A stretch of 37,023 nucleotides of DNA. It comes from Chthonomonas calidirosea (GTDB lineage: Bacteria; Armatimonadota; Fimbriimonadia; Fimbriimonadales; Fimbriimonadaceae). Made by a program: the position numbers and the translations under genes. Below, piece by piece: positions 1 to 9,033 of the stretch. The stretch lies in the NCBI GenBank assembly GCA_945882415.1, contig CAMCWC010000023.1, positions 1 to 37,023 of the forward strand. The letters run 5' to 3'. The notes beneath the pieces were generated by a model. That model saw only the letters and a list, made by a program, of their open reading frames with translations. It did not search any database and had not been told where the DNA came from. How positions within the stretch are numbered: position 1 is the first letter of the stretch; the number at the start of each line of letters is the position of its first letter.

Positions 1-89
1 GGCCCGTTCTGTTGCTTGGGGTCTGCCGACAGATAATGAGAAAGATGGTCGGATGCGCGGCATTGGCGTCAGGGAACCATGGTTAAGCA

Positions 90-944
90 ATGGACTTGAA
101 GCAGTTATTCGAGGATCTCGACGCCGAAGCTTACGATTATCGTGAGTTCGCCGCGAGGGCCGGATTCAGCGTTGCCCAGTCGTACCGCCGCGCCGTAAAA
201 GCGGGCATCTCGCAACCTCTCCTTGCTCGCCGAAGAGTGTTGCTTGAGCGAGCGGCGTGGCATTTGACGCGGGATCACATCACGATTTCGGAACTCGCGC
301 TAGACGCGGGCTTTGAATCTACGGAAGGGTTTTCGCGGGCTTTCGCGCGGGCCTTTGGCGTGACTCCTTCTGTATTTCGAAAGCTCTCGCCGCGTGAGTA
401 CCGGATCGGGCCTCGAAACGGCATCCACTACGCTCCAGGAAGCTATCAAGTCTGTCGGCAAGAAGAAACCATGAAGTTCATTCAACGATTGCTCGACACT
501 CACCGAGACCAGGTGCTCACGATTCTCTCCTCGCTAGAGACACGGCCAGAACTCTTGGAGACCGTTCTTCCGCTCACCAACCCATTTCCCTGGCCGTGGG
601 AGCCAGACGACGAGACGGTGGGCCAACTGCTCGCTAGAAGCTGCACCGGTGCCGTCCCATGGTTGCACTCCATTGAGGGTTACTCGGATGACGCTAGTCT
701 CAGCAACCGTGAGCGCCTCTTAAGGCAGCATGAGGCGTTCTCGAAGTTCGTAGCCGAGACCGAGAGGGACGGCACTTGGGATGTCACGTTTGTGGATGCC
801 GACTGCGATCCACCGCAGGTGTTCTCGTACTCAAGCCTAATCCACCACGTGATCTCGTTCAACGAGCATTCTCGAATCACCCTGATCCAGCGGTTGCGAG
901 CGTTAGGAATCGAAACACTGGACCCTCTGCCAGCTCAAATTTAA
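90..944 (+). CDS. AraC-type HTH / DinB-like domain fusion protein
   Basis: A probable transcriptional regulator of 284 residues. Residues about 20-100 look like the double helix-turn-helix of AraC/XylS proteins, with the second helix pair around ISELALDAGFESTEGFSRAF and the usual FGVTPSVFRK ending. Residues about 128-275 resemble a DinB/YfiT four-helix domain, with candidate metal ligands His138, His252/253 and His260. In most AraC proteins the HTH is C-terminal behind a sensor; here it leads and the DinB-like domain follows. The start at 90 has only a weak purine stretch (AGGGAA, 71-76) about 13 bases upstream. The ATG at 79 is out of frame and stops after six codons. The gene stands alone and ends in a shared terminator. 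The HTH call is firm and the DinB call moderate. Ligand and target genes are unknown. Confidence 0.75.
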   Translation: MDLKQLFEDLDAEAYDYREFAARAGFSVAQSYRRAVKAGISQPLLARRRVLLERAAWHLTRDHITISELALDAGFESTEGFSRAFARAFGVTPSVFRKLSPREYRIGPRNGIHYAPGSYQVCRQEETMKFIQRLLDTHRDQVLTILSSLETRPELLETVLPLTNPFPWPWEPDDETVGQLLARSCTGAVPWLHSIEGYSDDASLSNRERLLRQHEAFSKFVAETERDGTWDVTFVDADCDPPQVFSYSSLIHHVISFNEHSRITLIQRLRALGIETLDPLPAQI

Positions 945-956
945 TGAGCTAACGAC

Positions 957-994
957 AAAAAGAGCCCCGAACAAAATCGTTCGGGGCTCTTTCG
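957..994. terminator. Bidirectional intrinsic terminator
   Basis: A perfect 12-bp stem (961-972 with 979-990) encloses a 6-base loop. It is followed by a short T run on the plus strand and by TTTTT on the minus strand. It lies between the convergent AraC/DinB gene and the SBBP gene, so it can end both transcripts. Confidence 0.85.
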
Positions 995-1009
995 TGTGTG
1001 GCAAAGACC

Positions 1010-3475
1010 TTACGGGTTGACCGTAATCACGACACTTCGGGAGTTTCCGCCATTCGAAAGCGTTACCGTCACGTTCGTTGGAACGATCACCGAGCCAGGG
1101 AACGCCTTCACGCTCTTTCGGTCAGTTGAAGCTGGCACAACAAAGGTGCTGCTGGCAAACGAGATTGCACTTGGGTTGTCCGAGGTAACCGTGATCGTCT
1201 TGCCAACTCCGCCAACGACTGCGTTCATGAGCGCTTCGATGAAGATGCTCGAACCCTGGTTGAGGACGGTGCTGCTCGCTCGAGCTTCGATGATGTCCGT
1301 CGAGAAGGCAACTCGGCCAAGGAAAAAGTCCGAGGAACCGCCTCGAACACCGTATGTGTTCGTCGTAATTGGGCTAAAGCTGGCGGTTGTTCCGATTGTG
1401 TTGCCAAGTACAAGCGCATCGTCATAGGCTCCAACTTGAACAACCTTCACTCCGTCGCCGGCTTCGGAGCCCGGGCGTGAAAGGAGGTACGTGCTGGAAA
1501 CGAGGCTGGTCAAGCCGCCGCTAAGGCGAGCCAAATAGGCAGACCGCGTTCCAGGAGCGGCATAAGAGCCCGTGGTGACCGGAAGGCCACTGACGGCCGA
1601 ACCCGTGAGAATCACTTGTCCATTTGGCGAGATTGCAACGCCGTTAACGTTATCGGCGCCAGCCGTACCTAAGAAAGAAGTGGCGATACCGGCGTTTAGG
1701 GTTGAGTTGGCCCGGAAGACGAATCCAGAAGTTCCGCCCGGGTTCGCGGTTTGGTAGGCACCCGACGTTCCTGCCAACGTTCCACCATCAGAAGTCCCGA
1801 TGACGGCAAGAATTCCGTTTGGCGAAATCGCGATTCCTCGTGGCTGCTCGCTCCCCGAACCACCGATGAACGTGGCGTGAGTCACGATGCCGTTGCGGCT
1901 CGTGCTTCCAGTCCGGGTGTCAATCGTGATTCGGTAAAGCAAGAGGTCGTTGGTGAAGTCGAAGATATCTGCTTTGCCTTGGGAAGCATTGCCTCCACGC
2001 TGCTGGTCCGTGTAGTAACCCGTCGGGGTGACCACAACGGAAGGCGAGGTGCTTACCGTCTGTGCTCCCGGATACGCGTTGGGCGCGCTCGCGCTGACCG
2101 CAACGAACACGCCATCGCCCTCTACGGTGGGGGTCATGAAGCCGGTTTCTGCTTCGTAACCGGTACCGCCGTAGTAGCCGCCGGTGATCATTGTTTCAAG
2201 AGCAGCGTCAAGCGCGAGAAGATAGAGGTCTCCGCTACCTTTGTGCGTACTGTTCGCATTGTTTTGCGTCTTCGTCGCGGCACCCGCCGCTGCACATTGC
2301 ATGGCTATGGTGATTCGGCCGTTGTTGGTCGCGACCATGTCAAGTAACCGATCGAAGTCAGGGCCGCCTGCGTAGGTGCTGCTGCGTAGAGTAGTGAGAG
2401 CAGAATTGAAACGGCCGATCCATACGTCGGTGCTCTGCCGAGTTGCTTTGTGCGGGGCGCCGGGAGCGCCAGCATCGTCGACGATAGGACCGTTGTTCGA
2501 TACTGCAGTCGCAAGGTACACGCTGCCGCCGGAGTAGACCACGCGAACTGAATCTTCGTTACCGTAGGTGGTTAATCGCGCGACGCGGCGTACGGCGTTT
2601 GTCCCGAGGCTGGTTTCAATTGCGGCAACGAAGGCCTCTGTGCCGGACTGCTCTGTACTGATGTATCCACCGGTGGTGAGTGGGAATGAAACAAGGGAAG
2701 AGTTCGTTGTTCCACCAACAAACACGACGTTGTCGTCGGCTTTAGCAATGGACGAACCAAGGTCTGCCCCGGAACCGCCGCCGATGAAGGCTGCCTTCAC
2801 GACCTGAGGGTCAATCACGAGCGGTTTAGATTTGTCGTACTGGCCAACCTTGAAGCCGAACTTGTTGCCCGCTTGTGGCGCGAAGTTGATCGCAACCGGA
2901 GTCTGCTTGCCGTTAATCGTCTGGTAGGCAAAGAGCCCCCGCTGGCGTACGGTGCCGAGGGAAGTGCCGATCAAGAGCTCGCCTTTCGCGTCCACTCCAA
3001 TATTTGTTGCTCCCTTAACGTTGAACACGGCTTTCGTGACGTCCGCGTTCGGACTCACGATGAGGTCGTAGCGTAGAACGCCGGCTGCATCGCGGTAGTG
3101 GCGTAATGAGAAGCCGTTTCGAACGTTCGCGACGGTGGCGCTCTCAAACGAGCGAACGTCGGTCGCTCGGGTTCCGTCGGGTCCAAAGTATGAAGTTAGG
3201 TGAGTAGCCGCGCTGTTGCCAATACCCTTCGCCGTTCCAGTCGCACCCTCAAGTTCAAACTTGAGAACATGTCCAACTCGCTTTTGGCCGTTGGTCTGAT
3301 GAACATCTAAAACAATTCCTCGATCAGTAGCCCAGTACGCCGTGCCCGGTTCTTCGATAGCGAACTTGACATTCTGCGGCCACTGTCCCTTATTCTCGAT
3401 AAATAGACTGGGAATTGATGCGCTCGGTTCTTGAGGAACATTTGCAATGGATAAGAGAAAAGGTACTAGAAGCAT
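1010..3475 (-). CDS. Secreted SBBP/beta-propeller repeat protein with C-terminal Ig-like domain
   Basis: An 821-residue protein with a short hydrophobic leader (MLLVPFLLSIANV), so probably exported. Residues about 24-40 carry the FIENKGQWPQNVKF block typical of DUF7948/SBBP proteins. The middle (about 230-730) has repeated units built on GGSGxD, VVGGT and LTGS-like strands, as in SBBP propeller blades. The last 90 residues (from about STVLNQGSS to VTVNP) look like a bacterial Ig-like beta-sandwich. The start is fixed by an in-frame TAG two codons upstream; a GAGG sits directly against the ATG, which is closer than usual. Cell-surface or extracellular location and a structural or binding role are inferred. 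No catalytic residues are recognised. Confidence 0.75.
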   Translation of the reverse strand: MLLVPFLLSIANVPQEPSASIPSLFIENKGQWPQNVKFAIEEPGTAYWATDRGIVLDVHQTNGQKRVGHVLKFELEGATGTAKGIGNSAATHLTSYFGPDGTRATDVRSFESATVANVRNGFSLRHYRDAAGVLRYDLIVSPNADVTKAVFNVKGATNIGVDAKGELLIGTSLGTVRQRGLFAYQTINGKQTPVAINFAPQAGNKFGFKVGQYDKSKPLVIDPQVVKAAFIGGGSGADLGSSIAKADDNVVFVGGTTNSSLVSFPLTTGGYISTEQSGTEAFVAAIETSLGTNAVRRVARLTTYGNEDSVRVVYSGGSVYLATAVSNNGPIVDDAGAPGAPHKATRQSTDVWIGRFNSALTTLRSSTYAGGPDFDRLLDMVATNNGRITIAMQCAAAGAATKTQNNANSTHKGSGDLYLLALDAALETMITGGYYGGTGYEAETGFMTPTVEGDGVFVAVSASAPNAYPGAQTVSTSPSVVVTPTGYYTDQQRGGNASQGKADIFDFTNDLLLYRITIDTRTGSTSRNGIVTHATFIGGSGSEQPRGIAISPNGILAVIGTSDGGTLAGTSGAYQTANPGGTSGFVFRANSTLNAGIATSFLGTAGADNVNGVAISPNGQVILTGSAVSGLPVTTGSYAAPGTRSAYLARLSGGLTSLVSSTYLLSRPGSEAGDGVKVVQVGAYDDALVLGNTIGTTASFSPITTNTYGVRGGSSDFFLGRVAFSTDIIEARASSTVLNQGSSIFIEALMNAVVGGVGKTITVTSDNPSAISFASSTFVVPASTDRKSVKAFPGSVIVPTNVTVTLSNGGNSRSVVITVNP

Positions 3476-3752
3476 CCTCTATATATATAGGGTTTCAGAT
3501 TGTATTAATCTTCTTCTATTAGGGCCACTTGCATTACACAAAAACGTGACCTGAATACATGAAATCTAAAGCACCCTCGTTCGGCGCAGCCTCATCGATG
3601 AGAGACCCGTGGACGTCGATGGGCAGGATTGCCTATCCTCACTCGCGCAATCGAGTGCTGCGGATTCTGCGGTGATGGGCGGGAAGAAAGACTGGATGGC
3701 GAGAAAATGCGGGCGAGATGCAGGGCAGGTCCCAAGCGCGGGGCTCGATTTC
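3476..3752. other. Intergenic stretch, no gene recognised
   Basis: About 280 bases between the divergent SBBP and fusA genes. The left part (3476-3560) is AT-rich, with an alternating TA run next to the SBBP start, and probably holds its promoter, though no clear -35/-10 pair is visible. The right part is GC-richer, contains a perfect 12-bp palindrome at 3591-3602, and shows no convincing small gene or known RNA. Confidence 0.5.
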
Positions 3753-3797
3753 TTGCGTTTCCGGCCTCTCAACGTTCATACTCTTAGGTTGGACCCG
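3753..3797 (+). promoter_or_regulatory. Candidate fusA promoter and leader start
   Basis: TTGCGT (3753-3758) and CATACT (3777-3782) are separated by 18 bases, a weak sigma70-like pair. Directly downstream at 3786 is AGGTTGGACCCG, a short core that recurs in the leaders of other translation genes here. The predicted leader is about 70 bases. Promoter use is inferred from sequence only. Confidence 0.3.
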
Positions 3798-3856
3798 AGT
3801 GCAATGTCGACTGACAGAGCTGATCGGTGTTCAAAAATCAACGAGAAGATATTCCC

Positions 3857-6007
3857 ATGCCCCGTAGTCACGCTCTAAACTTCGTTCGGAACATCGGTAT
3901 TGCTGCGCACATTGACGCCGGCAAGACAACCACCACCGAGCGCATCCTCTATTACACCGGTAAGAGTCACAAGATCGGAGAGGTTCATGACGGAGCAGCG
4001 ACGATGGACTGGATGGAACAGGAGCAGGAGCGAGGAATTACGATCACCTCGGCCGCTACCTCGTGCTTCTGGCGCGTCAGCCGATTTGACGATACCGACG
4101 GTAAGAACACGTCGGACCAGTACAAGATCAACATCATCGACACCCCTGGCCACGTTGACTTCACGGTTGAAGTCGAGCGTTCGCTTCGAGTGCTCGACGG
4201 TGCCGTCTGCGTTCTCTGTGCGGTCGGTGGCGTTCAGCCCCAGACCGAAACAGTCTGGCGCCAGATGAACAAATACATGGTTCCGCGAATCATCTACGTC
4301 AACAAGATGGACCGAATCGGAGCCGACTTCTACTCGGTTCTTGAGCGAGCAAAGGATCGACTCGGCGCCAACGCGGCTCCGATCCAGATTCCGATCGGCC
4401 AGGAAAGCGAGTACCTCGGTTACGTTGACCTCATCACCATGACCGCCGCCGTTTACGACACGGACGACGACAAGGGTAAGAGCTTCCGCCGAGCCGAAAT
4501 TCCGGAGAACATGCGAGAAATCTCGGCTTCCTACCGGGAGAAGATGCTTGAGGCGATCGCAGACTATGACGAAGAGATCATGGTTCGATTCCTCGATGGC
4601 GAAGAGATCAGCGAACAGGACATCCGCGTAGCGCTCCGAAAGGGATGCTTGGCAAACAAGATCGTTCCGATGATCAGTGGCTCCTCGTTCAAGAACAAGG
4701 GAGTCCAGGCGATGATCGACTCGGTCATCGACTACCTGCCATCGCCGCTCGACGTCGGTGAAGTGAAGGGCGTTGACCCAGACACGGAAGAAGAACTGAC
4801 CCGCGCACCAGACGATAAGGCTCCGTTCAGCGCTCTTGCGTTCAAGATTCAGAGCGACAAGTTCGTTGGCCGATTGACTTACCTCCGCGTTTACAGCGGA
4901 ACCCTGAAGAAGGGATCTTCGGTCAGCGTCACGTTCCGAGACCCAGTTTCGAACGACTTCCGAACTCGAACCGAGCGAATCGGCCGAATTTTGGAAATGC
5001 ACTCGAACCAGCGACAGGACATCGACGAAGTATTCGCCGGTGACATCGTGGGCGTTATCGGTCTTGCCGACGTTAACACCGGACACACGGTTTGCGACGA
5101 AGATCACCAGATCGCGCTTGAAAGCATCAAGTTCCCAGAACCAGTTATCCAGATCGCGATCGAGCCGAAGTCTCGATCCGACCAGGAAAAGCTTGGTACG
5201 GCGCTTGTTCGACTTGCGCAGGAAGACCCAACCTTCCGAGTGTTCACTGACCCCGAAAGCGGCCAGACGATCATCTCCGGAATGGGTGAGCTTCACCTCG
5301 AAATCATCGTTGACCGACTGAACCGAGAGTTTGGCGTTCAGGCGAACCAAGGAAAGCCACAGGTTGCTTACCGAGAAACGGTTCGCGGCAAGGCGAAGGC
5401 AGAAGGCCGATTCGTTCGACAGACGGGTGGTTCCGGTCAGTACGGTGTGTGTACGATCGAAATGGAGCCACTCGAAGTTGGACAGGGCTTCGTCTTCGAG
5501 AATAAGGTCGTCGGTGGTGCAATTCCGAAGGAATACATCCCAGCTTGCGAAAAGGGAATTCGAGAAGGTCTGATCTCGGGCGTTCTCGCCGGATATCCGG
5601 TTGTGGACGTTAAGGTCTCGCTGACCGACGGTTCTTACCACGACGTTGACTCGAACGAAAACGCCTTTAAGCAGGCAGGTCTCTTGGCGTTCAAGGAAGC
5701 CATGAAGAAGGCAAACCCGGTTCTCAAGGAACCGATCATGCACGTCGAAGTCACGACGCCAAACGACTACGTTGGAGACGTTGTTGGAGACATCAGCAGC
5801 CGACGCGGTCAGTTGCAGGGTCAGGACTCGGCTCCGGGCGGAGTTGTGGTCATCAACGCCCACGTTCCACTTTCGGAAATGTTCGGCTACGTTACGACGC
5901 TTCGATCCCTCACCCAGGGTCGAGCCGCTCCAAACGTGACTCCGAGCCACTACGAAGAAGTGCCAAACAACATCGCCGCGGAAATCACGGCGAAGAGCTC
6001 GCGCTAA
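3857..6007 (+). CDS. fusA: Translation elongation factor G
   Basis: EF-G is the GTPase that drives tRNA-mRNA translocation and, with RRF, ribosome recycling in the cytoplasm. The 716-residue product has G1 AHIDAGKT (17-24), G3 DTPGH (95-99) and G4 NKMD (149-152), and is full length for the family. The start chosen is the ATG at 3857 (MPRSHALNF) because it gives the usual EF-G N-terminus and has GAGAAG about 8 bases upstream. A GTG at 3827 would add ten residues with no family support. Between switch I and G3 there is a loop of roughly 17 residues (about 73-89, [12 protein letters not shown]) that is longer than in Thermus; E. coli also has extra residues here. The gene stands as its own unit with a terminator behind it and no rpsL/rpsG in front within the window. 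Confidence 0.98.
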   Translation: MPRSHALNFVRNIGIAAHIDAGKTTTTERILYYTGKSHKIGEVHDGAATMDWMEQEQERGITITSAATSCFWRVSRFDDTDGKNTSDQYKINIIDTPGHVDFTVEVERSLRVLDGAVCVLCAVGGVQPQTETVWRQMNKYMVPRIIYVNKMDRIGADFYSVLERAKDRLGANAAPIQIPIGQESEYLGYVDLITMTAAVYDTDDDKGKSFRRAEIPENMREISASYREKMLEAIADYDEEIMVRFLDGEEISEQDIRVALRKGCLANKIVPMISGSSFKNKGVQAMIDSVIDYLPSPLDVGEVKGVDPDTEEELTRAPDDKAPFSALAFKIQSDKFVGRLTYLRVYSGTLKKGSSVSVTFRDPVSNDFRTRTERIGRILEMHSNQRQDIDEVFAGDIVGVIGLADVNTGHTVCDEDHQIALESIKFPEPVIQIAIEPKSRSDQEKLGTALVRLAQEDPTFRVFTDPESGQTIISGMGELHLEIIVDRLNREFGVQANQGKPQVAYRETVRGKAKAEGRFVRQTGGSGQYGVCTIEMEPLEVGQGFVFENKVVGGAIPKEYIPACEKGIREGLISGVLAGYPVVDVKVSLTDGSYHDVDSNENAFKQAGLLAFKEAMKKANPVLKEPIMHVEVTTPNDYVGDVVGDISSRRGQLQGQDSAPGGVVVINAHVPLSEMFGYVTTLRSLTQGRAAPNVTPSHYEEVPNNIAAEITAKSSR

Positions 6008-6021
6008 GCCGAGTCGTTGCG

Positions 6022-6056
6022 AAAAGCTCCTGCCAGAAATGGCAGGAGCTTTTTTT
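6022..6056 (+). terminator. Intrinsic terminator after fusA
   Basis: A 14-bp stem (6022-6035 with 6040-6053) has a GAAA tetraloop and a run of T bases to 6056. This is a textbook Rho-independent terminator 15 bases after the fusA stop codon. Confidence 0.95.
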
Positions 6057-6137
6057 GTGCCTGATGAGTGGTGATGGTCTGAGGTTTTTGGGACCTTATG
6101 CGGGAAACTTGCTCTATGGAGGCATCCTCTAACAAGC

Positions 6138-6593
6138 ATGCCGATGATCATAAATCGTCCACCAAATGGCTCCCCTAAACCACCGCATCAGGTTCCGACC
6201 CAGCCTGCGGTGGCAATGGGTGACACGGTGTTTGCTACAGTGTTTGGTCTCATGGCCGGTCTTTTGGCTTTAGGTTCTTTTGGGGCTGCAATTTGGATTT
6301 TGAGTCCAGCCGTAACGCAGAACGCGGGCATGGGGGCGCTCATGATTCCGATCATTTCTGGACTCCTAATGATCGTCTTCATCGTCGGGCTTTTCTGCGC
6401 AATCAAGCTAACGCCGCTAATGCTGCGCGGAGAGAGTTCTGGTTTCACCTTGGCTAGCGTGGCGTGTTTCGGGCTTGTGGCATCACCAGTAGGAGCTTAT
6501 GCTTTAACTAGTTACATTGCTATGGCATTGGCGATCGGCGTACTTGTCCTTGGCTTTTTGGGCCTATACCGTGGGATTCACGGACGATGGTGA
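6138..6593 (+). CDS. Small four-helix membrane protein, unknown function
   Basis: A 151-residue protein with a proline-rich cytoplasmic-looking leader (PPNGSPKPPHQVP) followed by four hydrophobic stretches, roughly residues 32-56, 66-89, 102-122 and 126-146. It has no motif I recognise. It is the first of three small membrane proteins lying in a row between fusA and tuf; all three have a Pro-rich N-terminus or its remnant followed by four helices, so they may share an origin. The start could be 6138 or the in-frame ATG at 6144, since no clear ribosome binding site is seen. Membrane location is well supported; function is unknown. Confidence 0.65.
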   Translation: MPMIINRPPNGSPKPPHQVPTQPAVAMGDTVFATVFGLMAGLLALGSFGAAIWILSPAVTQNAGMGALMIPIISGLLMIVFIVGLFCAIKLTPLMLRGESSGFTLASVACFGLVASPVGAYALTSYIAMALAIGVLVLGFLGLYRGIHGRW

Positions 6594-6633
6594 TCGGAAC
6601 ACTCTTTTTCGCTGGGTTTCCAAGGTGAATTGA

Positions 6634-6690
6634 ATGGCGCTGAAAATTTCAAAACACGATCCTTCTCAACCGCCGCCAGTCATCGGGCCG
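6634..6690 (+). repeat. Direct repeat, copy 1 (5' end of membrane-protein gene)
   Basis: The first 19 codons of the intact gene. The second copy is at 7092-7148, with three substitutions in 57 bases. The copies begin 458 bases apart and diverge sharply after the shared segment. Confidence 0.9.
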
Positions 6691-7065
6691 AAGTCGTCCA
6701 ATGCGGTTTTCGCGGTCATTTACGTTCTGATGTGCCTAGTCACAGATATTGCGGTTCTGTCCACGATGTTCTTCCAAACCCCAGAAATGAAGTCGGGCGG
6801 CCTCGGAGTCGTTGGTTGGCTCTTCTTTGTCGCCCTTGGTGCCTTGGTGATTAAGGTTCTAATCGGCGTGCTGTCCGTTCCACTTTACAATGGCAAACGC
6901 TGGGCTTACGAAGTTGCGTTTCTATCTCTTCTCGCTTCGCCGCTCTTTCTCCTTCTAGGTGGGCTGGCCACGACGCTCCCAGCGGGAATCTTCTACGTGA
7001 TCGGGACGCTGAACTTGGCTCTGGCCGTCGGCGCGCTCGTTATCAGTCCGCCGAAGCTCACTTAG
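6634..7065 (+). CDS. Small four-helix membrane protein (intact tandem copy)
   Basis: A 143-residue protein with a soluble leader of about 24 residues (MALKISKHDPSQPPPVIGP) followed by four predicted membrane helices, near residues 25-45, 58-80, 92-113 and 116-136. No functional motif is recognised. Its first 57 bases (6634-6690) recur at 7092-7148 with only three changes, showing that the next gene is a tandem duplicate that has since diverged in the membrane part. An AAGG lies about 9 bases upstream of the ATG. Function is unknown. Confidence 0.65.
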   Translation: MALKISKHDPSQPPPVIGPKSSNAVFAVIYVLMCLVTDIAVLSTMFFQTPEMKSGGLGVVGWLFFVALGALVIKVLIGVLSVPLYNGKRWAYEVAFLSLLASPLFLLLGGLATTLPAGIFYVIGTLNLALAVGALVISPPKLT

Positions 7066-7091
7066 TCGAGATTCAAACCTAATCACTTGGT

Positions 7092-7157
7092 ATGGCACTG
7101 TAAATTTCAAAGCACGATCCTTCTCAACCGCCGCCAGTCATCGGGCCGCGGGCATCG
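7092..7157 (+). pseudogene. Relict 5' end of the duplicated membrane-protein gene (nonsense codon 4)
   Basis: This matches the first 19 codons of the gene at 6634 (repeat copy 2, 7092-7148) but has AAA changed to TAA at codon 4 (7101-7103). The old frame is exactly in phase with the ATG at 7158, 22 codons later, so the downstream open frame is the body of the same ancestral gene. The leader is therefore either lost from the protein or bypassed by reinitiation. Confidence 0.75.
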
Positions 7158-7532
7158 ATGGTCGGTTTCGCGGCACTCTTTGTCCTGGTGAGCCTTGCAA
7201 CGGTGTTGCTCAGCATCTTTGCCCAAGGACATCCGGTTCGACGCTCCCTCAGCCTAATCGATCCAAGTGACGGAGAGATTGCTGTCAAGCAAATGGTCGC
7301 CTTCTTTGGGGTGCCATTCACTGTCATTCTCGCGATCGCCCTGGCAGTGCCTCTTGTCAAATCGAAGCCATACGCGTTCGGTGTTGCTGGGGCTTGTCTT
7401 CTTGCTTCGCCGCTCTACGTTTATTGCTGTGTGTCAAACACAACGGTGCCGACCTGGCCATTCTTCTGCGTTGGAACGGTGAACATCGCGCTCGGGTTGG
7501 TGGCGTTCATTCTGAGGCCGCGCGCGACTTAG
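7158..7532 (+). CDS. Truncated tandem-duplicate membrane protein, possibly a pseudogene
   Basis: An open frame of 124 residues with four hydrophobic stretches, starting almost directly in the first helix (GFAALFVLVSLATVLLSIF). It is the remainder of a duplicate of the gene at 6634. The ancestral start at 7092 is followed three codons later by TAA, and 7158 is the first in-frame ATG after it. No good ribosome binding site precedes 7158, so expression is doubtful. The two copies still share placement of helices and motifs such as LLASPL, but the membrane part has diverged. The body has no further stop or frameshift, which suggests either a recent nonsense change, a sequencing error, or continued use of the shorter product. 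Confidence 0.5.
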   Translation: MVGFAALFVLVSLATVLLSIFAQGHPVRRSLSLIDPSDGEIAVKQMVAFFGVPFTVILAIALAVPLVKSKPYAFGVAGACLLASPLYVYCCVSNTTVPTWPFFCVGTVNIALGLVAFILRPRAT

Positions 7533-7609
7533 ATTGGAACCAGAGCCGTCCGGTGAACGATTGAAAGCTACCAATCGCCGATTCCTTTGAAAGATGAGGA
7601 CAGAATCGG

Positions 7610-7638
7610 TTGCAGTCAGAAGATTCGAAGGGTAAACT
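7610..7638 (+). promoter_or_regulatory. Candidate sigma70-like promoter of tuf
   Basis: TTGCAG (7610-7615) and TAAACT (7633-7638) are spaced by exactly 17 bases. A start near 7645 would give a leader of about 93 bases before tuf. Visual match only. Confidence 0.45.
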
Positions 7639-7660
7639 GCACGATTGTCTAGACCCCTCC

Positions 7661-7720
7661 TGTGGGAAGGTAGAGACCGAAGTTGGGCGACGGGTCGCCC
7701 CCCTCCATCCCACATTGGGA
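7661..7720 (+). promoter_or_regulatory. Structured tuf leader with competing hairpins
   Basis: TGTGGGA (7661-7667) can pair with TCCCACA (7708-7714), enclosing a GGGCGA/TCGCCC hairpin (7685-7690 with 7695-7700). The same TCCCA (7708-7712) can instead pair with TGGGA (7716-7720) just downstream. The two folds exclude each other. The leader also contains the AAGTTGGGCGACG core at 7680. Confidence 0.35.
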
Positions 7721-7737
7721 CAACAAAGAATTAAGAC

Positions 7738-8970
7738 ATGGCACGAGCAAAATTCGAAAGAACCAAACCTCACGTCAACATTGGCACCATTGGCCACGTT
7801 GACCACGGTAAGACGACCCTAACCGCAGCGATCACGGGAGTCCTTCAAACGAAGGGACTCGCCCAGGCCCGAAAGTACGATGAAATCGACTCGGCGCCAG
7901 AAGAAAAGGCCCGTGGAATCACGATCAACATTTCGCACCAGGAATACGAGACGGATACGCGACACTACGCGCACGTCGACTGTCCTGGACACGCTGACTT
8001 TATCAAGAACATGATCACCGGTGCTGCCCAGATGGACGGCGCTATTTTGGTCGTGGCTGGTACGGACGGCCCAATGCAGCAGACCCGAGAGCACATCCTT
8101 TTGGCTCGACAGGTCGGTGTTCCACACATCGTTGTCTTCATCAACAAGATTGATGCCGTCGACGACGAAGAACTGCTGGATCTCGTCGAAATGGAAGTTC
8201 GAGAACTCCTGAGCAAGTACGGCTTTGACGGCGACAACACGCCAGTCATCCGCGGCTCGGCTCGAAAGGCCCTCGACCAGGTTGAAGCCGGAACGGTTGC
8301 TTACGACGACAAGTACGTCAAGGCGATCACCGACCTCATGGATGCAGTCGATGCCTACATCCCAACCCCAGAGCGAGACAAGGACAAGCCATTCTTGATG
8401 GCCGTTGAAGACGTCTTCACGATCACCGGACGAGGCACCGTTGCTACGGGCCGAGTTGAGCGCGGTCAGCTGAAGTCGATGGAAGAAGTTGAGATCGTTG
8501 GTCTCTCCGAAGCTCCACGAAAGACGATCTGCACCGGCGTTGAAATGTTCCGAAAGACCCTCGACTACTGCGAAGCTGGCGACAACGTCGGCTTGCTGCT
8601 CCGAGGCGTTGACCGAACGATGATCGAGCGCGGCATGGTTATCGCCAAGGTCGGCACGATCAAGCCGCACCGAAAGTTCAAGGCAGAGGTTTACGTTCTG
8701 TCGAAGGAAGAAGGCGGCCGACACACCCCGTTCGTTAAGGGTTACCGACCACAGTTCTTCTTCCGAACCACGGACGTTACTGGAACCATCGAAGAAATTC
8801 AGGGCCAGGGCGGAGTCGTTGCGGAAATGTGCATGCCTGGTGACAACGTCACCATGAGCATCGAACTGATCGAAGGCAAGCCAGTTGCCGTCGAGCAGGG
8901 ATCGAAGTTCTCGATTCGTGAAGGTGGCCGAACCGTCGGCGCCGGCGCGATCACCGAGATCATCGAATAA
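7738..8970 (+). CDS. tuf: Translation elongation factor Tu
   Basis: EF-Tu delivers aminoacyl-tRNA to the ribosomal A site as a GTP complex. The 410-residue product has GHVDHGKT (19-26), DCPGH (81-85) and NKID (136-139) and all three domains. It is about 15 residues longer than E. coli EF-Tu because of a longer segment after the G5 SARKAL motif, as in cyanobacteria and plastids. Of 25 arginine codons counted by eye, 19 are CGA. It is a single-gene unit with its own leader and a terminator behind it, whereas in many bacteria tuf is co-transcribed with fusA. Only one tuf copy is in the window. Confidence 0.98.
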   Translation: MARAKFERTKPHVNIGTIGHVDHGKTTLTAAITGVLQTKGLAQARKYDEIDSAPEEKARGITINISHQEYETDTRHYAHVDCPGHADFIKNMITGAAQMDGAILVVAGTDGPMQQTREHILLARQVGVPHIVVFINKIDAVDDEELLDLVEMEVRELLSKYGFDGDNTPVIRGSARKALDQVEAGTVAYDDKYVKAITDLMDAVDAYIPTPERDKDKPFLMAVEDVFTITGRGTVATGRVERGQLKSMEEVEIVGLSEAPRKTICTGVEMFRKTLDYCEAGDNVGLLLRGVDRTMIERGMVIAKVGTIKPHRKFKAEVYVLSKEEGGRHTPFVKGYRPQFFFRTTDVTGTIEEIQGQGGVVAEMCMPGDNVTMSIELIEGKPVAVEQGSKFSIREGGRTVGAGAITEIIE

Positions 8971-8997
8971 GAAAGCGGCTCCTGCCGTGATCTAAAG

Positions 8998-9031
8998 GTT
9001 CGGGCCACCCAGCAATGGGTGGCCCGAACTG
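8998..9031. terminator. Bidirectional terminator between tuf and the GT-C-like gene
   Basis: A 14-bp perfect stem (8998-9011 with 9016-9029) has a GCAA tetraloop. The T tracts on both sides are weak. It lies between the stop codons of convergent genes. Confidence 0.75.
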
Positions 9032-9033
9032 TT

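Noticed and set aside
3591-3602. Perfect palindrome CTCATCGATGAG
   Set aside because: No second copy, no link to a promoter and too short to interpret. Palindromes of this length occur by chance in 37 kb.
3609-3878. Small open frames on both strands upstream of fusA
   Set aside because: They overlap the fusA start or run through its leader, have no ribosome binding site and show no recognisable motif.
6121-6130. GCATCCTCTA seen both before 6138 and at the SBBP start (3472-3481)
   Set aside because: A ten-base match in unrelated positions and opposite functional contexts, most likely chance.
3875-6151. A 758-codon open frame on the minus strand opposite fusA, with shorter ones opposite tuf and rplB
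   Set aside because: Mirror of the coding strand. Heavy use of CGA and few TTA/CTA/TCA codons in the sense frame leaves the antisense frame free of stops. No protein family is recognisable.
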